Shown: piece by piece, positions 60,191 through 64,000 of the stretch
Layout of the letters: each line of letters begins with the position of its first letter
How positions within the stretch are numbered: the stretch's first letter is position 1
Origin: UMGS755 sp045590535
GTDB taxonomy: Bacteria > Bacillota > Clostridia > UBA1381 > UBA9506
Assembly (NCBI GenBank): GCA_045590535.1
Contig: JAZNRE010000028.1
Location: forward strand, 1-64,000
DNA: 64,000 bases
Reading direction: 5' to 3'
Position numbers and translations under genes: made by a program
The notes under the pieces: model-generated
What the model was told of the DNA's origin: nothing
Database searches by the model: none
Seen by the model: only the letters and a program-made list of their open reading frames with translations

Positions 60191-61595
60191 CTGCCTGCCT
60201 CTTAATGTTCAGTTTCATGCCCTGACGGGTATCTAACACTTCAACGCCTAAAGCTTTGAGTTCGTCGCGCAATTGGTCAGAAAGAGCCCAGTCTTTGTTT
60301 TCGCGGGCTTCTTTGCGCTTTTCTAACAGTGCTTTCACATCGTCACTTACGGTGTCGGCCTGTTCTTTATACAGAATACCCAGAACGCCACCCAGTTCCT
60401 TCAGTCTTTCAATGGCAGCGTTAATCAGCGCCAGAGGACTGTCAGAGGTGAGATTGGAGTTAATAAAGCGAGCCAGTTCAAAGATTGCGGCAATGGCGTC
60501 GGCTGTGTTTAAATCGTCGTCCATTGCGGCACAGAATTGTGCTTTAAATTCATCCAGTTTTGCCAAAAAGCCTTCATCATCCGGGGTCAGCGCCTTCTTT
60601 TGTGCCTTCGCCTGAATAAATTCTAAATTGTATAAGCAGGTGTATAACCGTTCAAGACCTGTTTGTGACTGGAGCAGAAGCTCGTCAGAGAAGTTGATGG
60701 CGCTACGATAATGTGCGCTTAACATGAAGAAACGAATGACTTCATAGTCATATTTTTTAGCAACATCACGAACAGTGAAGAAATTGCCTTTAGATTTTGC
60801 CATTTTCTCGTTATTTACATTGATGTAGCCGTTGTGCATCCAATAACGAGCAAAGGGTTTGCCGTTGGCGCATTCGCTTTGTGCAATTTCGTTTTCGTGG
60901 TGGGGAAAGATTAAGTCCTGACCGCCGGAGTGAATATCAATGGTTTCACCTAAATAACGGTTAACCATGGCAGAGCATTCAATGTGCCAACCGGGTCTGC
61001 CTTCGCCCCAGGGGCTTGGCCAAGCCGGTTCGCCTTCTTTTTTGTTTTTCCACAGAGCAAAGTCCATGGGGTTTTTCTTGCGTTCATCAACGCCGATGCG
61101 GGCACCGGCTGCAAGGTCTTCCAATGGCTGACCGGAAAGCTTGCCATATTCAGCAAAGCGGGCCGTTTCAAAATAAACATCGCCCTCAGCCTCATAGGCA
61201 AAGCCTTTATCAATCAATGTTTTAATGGTTTCGATGATGGCATCAATGTTATCGGTTGCACGGGGATGAACCGAAGCTTCACGAATGGACAGTCCTTTCG
61301 CATCTTTAAAATATTCATCAATAAAACGGTCAGCAAGTTCGCGAACCGTTACGCCCTGTTCGTTGGCGTTTTTAATCATTTTGTCATCAATATCAGTGAA
61401 ATTCTGAACGAATTTAACATCGTAGCCTAAAAACTCAAAATAGCGACGCAATGTATCAAAAATAATGAAAGGACGAGCGTTGCCAATATGAAAAAAATTA
61501 TACACAGTCGGTCCGCAAGAATACATTTTAACTTCTCCGGGCACCAGGGGTATAAATTCTTCTTTTTTGCGGGTCATGGTGTTATATAGCTTCAT
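60183..61595 (-). CDS. cysS: Cysteine--tRNA ligase
   Basis: A 470-residue class I synthetase. HIGH appears as FFHIGNARPF, a zinc-binding Cys in MYSCGPTVYN, CSAMVNRYLG and HIHSGGQDLIFPHHENE-type metal ligands, and KMSKS as KMAKSKGNF. The ATG at 61595 is chosen: AAAGGATGG lies 8 nt upstream, and earlier in-frame starts run into the space after cysE. Second gene of the cysE-cysS-mrnC group. No T-box is seen. Confidence 0.97.
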   Translation of the reverse strand: MKLYNTMTRKKEEFIPLVPGEVKMYSCGPTVYNFFHIGNARPFIIFDTLRRYFEFLGYDVKFVQNFTDIDDKMIKNANEQGVTVRELADRFIDEYFKDAKGLSIREASVHPRATDNIDAIIETIKTLIDKGFAYEAEGDVYFETARFAEYGKLSGQPLEDLAAGARIGVDERKKNPMDFALWKNKKEGEPAWPSPWGEGRPGWHIECSAMVNRYLGETIDIHSGGQDLIFPHHENEIAQSECANGKPFARYWMHNGYINVNNEKMAKSKGNFFTVRDVAKKYDYEVIRFFMLSAHYRSAINFSDELLLQSQTGLERLYTCLYNLEFIQAKAQKKALTPDDEGFLAKLDEFKAQFCAAMDDDLNTADAIAAIFELARFINSNLTSDSPLALINAAIERLKELGGVLGILYKEQADTVSDDVKALLEKRKEARENKDWALSDQLRDELKALGVEVLDTRQGMKLNIKRQADE

Positions 61596-61630
61596 CTGTG
61601 ATACCATCCTTTTATCATAATCTTTTAAAA

Positions 61631-62269
61631 TTATTCTGATTTTTCGCTTTGTTCCAGTTTCTTTTCCAATCGTGCCAGGCGAGCCTGCAACCGACACAGC
61701 TCCTGGGAGACAGGGTCGGGGATGTGAATCTGGTCCAAATCGCTGACCCGTTCATTGTTAATTTTAACAATGCGGGCCGGAACACCTACACAGGTGGAAT
61801 TAGCAGGCACTTCGTTAAGGACAACGGCACCTGCAGCAATTTTAGAATTGTCGCCCACCTTAAAAGGTCCCAATATTTTAGCGCCGCTGCCCACCATAAC
61901 ATTGTTGCCTAAGGTGGGATGACGCTTACCGCTTTCTTTACCGGTACCGCCTAAGGTTACGCCTTGATACAGTGTGCAATCATCGCCAATAATGGTTGTT
62001 TCACCAATTACAACGCCCATACCGTGGTCGATGAAAAGTCCACGGCCAATGGTGGCGCCGGGGTGAATTTCAACACCGGTCATAAAGCGGTTGGCCTGGG
62101 AGATAAAACGGGCAAGGCTGAACCGGCGTTTTTTATATAACCAATGGGCTAAACGATGCCAACAGACAGCATGAAAACCGGAATACATAAAAAAAACTTC
62201 CCAGTTGCTTCTGGCTGCCGGATCCCGCTCGCGAATGGAGCGAATATCGCTTCTTATATGGTTAAACAT
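61631..62269 (-). CDS. cysE: Serine O-acetyltransferase
   Basis: A 212-residue left-handed-beta-helix acetyltransferase: serine + acetyl-CoA to O-acetylserine for CysK. A short N-terminal helical part is followed by hexapeptide repeats (HPGATIGRGLFIDHGMGVVIG, GDDCTLYQGVTLGGTG) and the acetyl-CoA region. An extra C-terminal coiled coil (about 185-212) is charged and lies beyond the usual feedback tail. AGGAGGATTCGCCT precedes the ATG, with a promoter and two-hairpin leader upstream. Confidence 0.96.
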   Translation of the reverse strand: MFNHIRSDIRSIRERDPAARSNWEVFFMYSGFHAVCWHRLAHWLYKKRRFSLARFISQANRFMTGVEIHPGATIGRGLFIDHGMGVVIGETTIIGDDCTLYQGVTLGGTGKESGKRHPTLGNNVMVGSGAKILGPFKVGDNSKIAAGAVVLNEVPANSTCVGVPARIVKINNERVSDLDQIHIPDPVSQELCRLQARLARLEKKLEQSEKSE

Positions 62270-62289
62270 AGGCGAATCCTCCTGAAATT

Positions 62290-62334
62290 CATGTGAAAGC
62301 TATCACATGGCTCGCACCTGTTTTGTCACGAGCC
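62290..62334 (-). promoter_or_regulatory. Two-hairpin leader of cysE
   Basis: In transcript order: GGCTCG/CGAGCC (62329-62334 with 62309-62314), then CATGTGA/TCACATG (62303-62309 with 62290-62296), ending 7 nt before the AGGAGG site. The two stems share one base, so they may compete slightly. No T-box or S-box core is seen. Confidence 0.45.
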
Positions 62335-62339
62335 CTTAT

Positions 62340-62368
62340 ATTATACCAAATATCTGTATAAATAGCAA
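62340..62368 (-). promoter_or_regulatory. SigA promoter of cysE-cysS-mrnC
   Basis: Minus strand TTGCTA (62363-62368), 17-bp spacer, TATAAT (62340-62345), directly after the ispF stop codon. Confidence 0.8.
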
Positions 62369-62371
62369 GAA

Positions 62372-62854
62372 CTATGACAAATTTTTCAACAAACAAACAG
62401 CATGGCAACTCATGCCTTCCCTGCGACCCTCAAAACCCATTTTTTCGGTGGTAGTTGCCTTAATGGAGAGGCAGGTGAGAGGAACCTTTAAAATAGTCGC
62501 AATTTTCTCACGCATGGAAAGTATGTAAGGGGCCAGTTTAGGTGCTTGGGCAATTACGGTTATATCAGCATTGGAGAGGGTATAGCCCTCTTTCTGAATC
62601 AGCTCGTTTACTCTTTCTAAAAGACACAGGCTGTCTGCACCCCTATACGCTTCGTCGGTGTCGGGGAAGTGCTTGCCAATGTCTCCCAAAGCCAATGCAC
62701 CCAGCATAGCATCCATTAAGGCGTGGGTTAAAACATCTGCATCTGAGTGGCCATCCAGTCCCTTTTCATAGGGAATGGTGACGCCGCCTAAAATTAAAGG
62801 GCGGTTCTCGGCAAAGCGGTGGGCATCATATCCGTGTCCAATTCGCATATCCAT
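62372..62854 (-). CDS. ispF: 2-C-methyl-D-erythritol 2,4-cyclodiphosphate synthase
   Basis: A 160-residue MEP-pathway enzyme for isoprenoid precursors. RIGHGYDAHRF begins it with the zinc-binding Asp and His; DGHSDADVLTHALMDA and DIGKHFPDTDEAYRGADS follow, and IKATTTEKMGFEGR ends the active site. The ATG at 62854 (AAAGGA 9 nt upstream) is better than 62863, which touches the ribosome site. It lies directly after ispD in an operon. Confidence 0.97.
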   Translation of the reverse strand: MDMRIGHGYDAHRFAENRPLILGGVTIPYEKGLDGHSDADVLTHALMDAMLGALALGDIGKHFPDTDEAYRGADSLCLLERVNELIQKEGYTLSNADITVIAQAPKLAPYILSMREKIATILKVPLTCLSIKATTTEKMGFEGRREGMSCHAVCLLKNLS

Positions 62855-62885
62855 CTTGTTCATTCCTTTCTCGTTCGTGTGAAAG

Positions 62886-63596
62886 TCAGCGGGGTAGAGT
62901 GGAAAACTGTTCTGCCAGCAGTAAATCTTCGGGGGTTGTTATTTTAATGTTTCGGTAGTCGCCTTGTGTAATTTTAACCGAAGCGCCCAGCTTTTCAACC
63001 AAAAAGCAGTCATCTGTGGCAACCAGACCGTTTGCCAAAGCGTTTTCGTGAGCTTTTACAATGAGTTCACGGGTAAACCCCTGAGGTGTTTGAATTTCAT
63101 AAAGTGTGCTGCGGTCGGGTGTGCCGGTTATGATGCCCTGCTCATTGGCAAATTTCAAAGTGTTTTTGCAGGGAACACCGGTGGCAGCAGCGCCGCACTC
63201 TTTAACACCCTCGATAACACCGCCGATGACCTCATGGGTCACTAAAGAACGGGCTGCATCGTGGATTAAAACAATATCAGCATCAGGAGAAACCTCTTTG
63301 AGCCCGTTTCGAACCGAATCCTGCCTGGTTGCACCGCCAATGGTGATGGTTTTCACCTTGGAGACAGAAAATTCATTTGCAATATCCATGCACCCCGGCA
63401 AATCGCTTTCTGCCGTGACAATGATAATTTCATCAATGAGAGGACAGCTGTTTAAAGCTAAAAGGGTGTGCGCCAAAACTGGCATATCCCCATATTCTAA
63501 AAAGATTTTATTCACACAGGCACCCATGCGACTACCTTTTCCGCCAGCCGCCACAATACAGCTTACAAAGGGGGCTGATTCGGTTTTTTTTCTCAT
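62886..63596 (-). CDS. ispD: 2-C-methyl-D-erythritol 4-phosphate cytidylyltransferase
   Basis: A 236-residue nucleotidyltransferase: MEP + CTP to CDP-methylerythritol. IVAAGGKGSRMG binds CTP; the Lys in NKIFLEYG, HDAARSLV and TPQGFTRELI, followed by TDDCFLVE, are the family motifs. AGAGGTG precedes the ATG. ispF follows after 31 nt, and uvrA ends 18 nt upstream, so this may be one long transcript. Confidence 0.96.
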   Translation of the reverse strand: MRKKTESAPFVSCIVAAGGKGSRMGACVNKIFLEYGDMPVLAHTLLALNSCPLIDEIIIVTAESDLPGCMDIANEFSVSKVKTITIGGATRQDSVRNGLKEVSPDADIVLIHDAARSLVTHEVIGGVIEGVKECGAAATGVPCKNTLKFANEQGIITGTPDRSTLYEIQTPQGFTRELIVKAHENALANGLVATDDCFLVEKLGASVKITQGDYRNIKITTPEDLLLAEQFSTLPR

Positions 63597-63614
63597 AATC
63601 CGTGCACCTCTTTT

Positions 63615-64000
63615 TTAGGATTTATGTTTTGAAAGTTCCCGCTTTAAATATTTGCCGGTGTAAGATGCGGGGCACTGGCAAATTTCTTCCGGTGTGCCGG
63701 TGACAACAACGGTGCCGCCGGCATCGCCGCCTTCGGGACCTAAATCAATAATATAATCGGCGGATTTGATTACATCTAAGTTGTGCTCAATAACCAAAAC
63801 TGTGTTGCCGGCATCCACCAAACGCTGCAACACCTCTAAAAGCTTGTGTACATCTGCTGTGTGCAGACCTGTGGTGGGCTCGTCTAAAATATAAATGGTT
63901 TTGCCTGTGCTGCGCTTTGATAATTCGGTAGCTAGTTTAACACGCTGTGCCTCGCCACCGGATAGCTGTGTAGAGGGTTGACCAATTTTAACATAAGAAA
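63615..64000 (-). CDS. uvrA: Excinuclease ABC subunit A, C-terminal end, partial at right edge
   Basis: The last 128 residues of UvrA, the damage-recognition ATPase of nucleotide excision repair. The second ABC cassette shows the signature QLSGGEAQRVKLATEL, Walker B YILDEPTTGLH, and the H-loop VLVIEHNLDVIKSADYIIDLGPEGG. The frame continues past the right edge, so the start is outside the window. A shorter start at 63833 is an internal methionine. Confidence 0.97.
   Translation of the reverse strand, partial: SYVKIGQPSTQLSGGEAQRVKLATELSKRSTGKTIYILDEPTTGLHTADVHKLLEVLQRLVDAGNTVLVIEHNLDVIKSADYIIDLGPEGGDAGGTVVVTGTPEEICQCPASYTGKYLKRELSKHKS

Noticed and set aside
1..64000. CRISPR arrays, transposases, integrases, phage or toxin-antitoxin genes
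   Set aside because: No repeat-spacer array and no protein with the relevant motifs was seen on either strand; the only notable repeat is the pair beside tRNA-Thr.

Overview
The window is a gene-dense chromosomal stretch of an anaerobic, spore-forming Clostridia-type Firmicute; the family cannot be fixed from the sequence alone. Spore genes are scattered through it: spoVS, sleB-ypeB, an sspF-like SASP, bofA, ylmC/ymxH and spoVT. Fermentative anaerobic metabolism is shown by a 1173-residue pyruvate:ferredoxin oxidoreductase, pta-ackA and an [FeFe]-hydrogenase-like protein. Other low-GC Gram-positive marks are TrmFO, Mini-RNase III, a YwqC/D/E-type tyrosine phosphorylation module and consensus SigA promoters with 17-bp spacers. 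No phage, transposase, CRISPR array or recognisable defence island is present. The genes are mostly housekeeping genes in short operons separated by strong hairpin terminators.

Layout. 1-5.3 kb: trmFO (cut by the left edge) and an Eis-like acetyltransferase, then the spore cluster spoVS / sleB-ypeB / SASP. 5.3-15 kb: an anion permease, a 2-hydroxyacid dehydrogenase behind a structured leader, a LysR regulator, nifJ, a LOG protein, and a sugar isomerase plus metallo-hydrolase behind a second structured leader. 15-29 kb: a stand-alone ParE/GyrB-like topoisomerase subunit, guaB, yaaL-bofA, araD, ylmC-metG, pta-ackA, MATE-HAD and a hydrogenase-like protein. 28.9-29.2 kb: tRNA-Thr(CGT) with an 80-bp direct duplication of its 3' end and terminator. 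29-35 kb: rapZ-lysA, nifS-nifU-queT and an ECF S component. 35-44 kb: a lipoprotein, an MBOAT/DHHW O-acylation pair, a SigB-like factor co-transcribed with a membrane protein, a cyclophilin lipoprotein, gapA, mscL and dus. 44-51.6 kb: an E2-like acyltransferase plus acyl-CoA synthetase, an aldo-keto reductase, pncB, an SDR-HD pair and cysK. 51.7-57 kb: a Wzz-like protein, BY-kinase, PHP phosphatase, VanZ, folC and an acyltransferase. 57-64 kb: spoVT, a split transketolase, and a minus-strand run uvrA-ispD-ispF-cysE-cysS-mrnC that follows the Bacillus order apart from gltX.

How it fits together. GAPDH (glycolysis), PFOR (pyruvate to acetyl-CoA and reduced ferredoxin) and Pta-AckA (acetyl-CoA to acetate and ATP) form the core of acetogenic fermentation. 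CysE and CysK, encoded far apart here, make cysteine, which NifS-NifU use to build Fe-S clusters. Sporulation control is visible directly in the DNA: spoVS has a full-consensus SigH promoter with an upstream Spo0A box, and a second perfect Spo0A box lies inside the promoter of the acyltransferase/synthetase operon.

The window reads mostly as ordinary core genome. The observations most worth following are two 5' leaders with nested or competing helices (6.6 kb and 13.35 kb), the duplicated tRNA-Thr 3' end, the acyltransferase whose HxxxDG histidine is replaced by glutamate, and the SigB-like factor paired with an unknown membrane protein.
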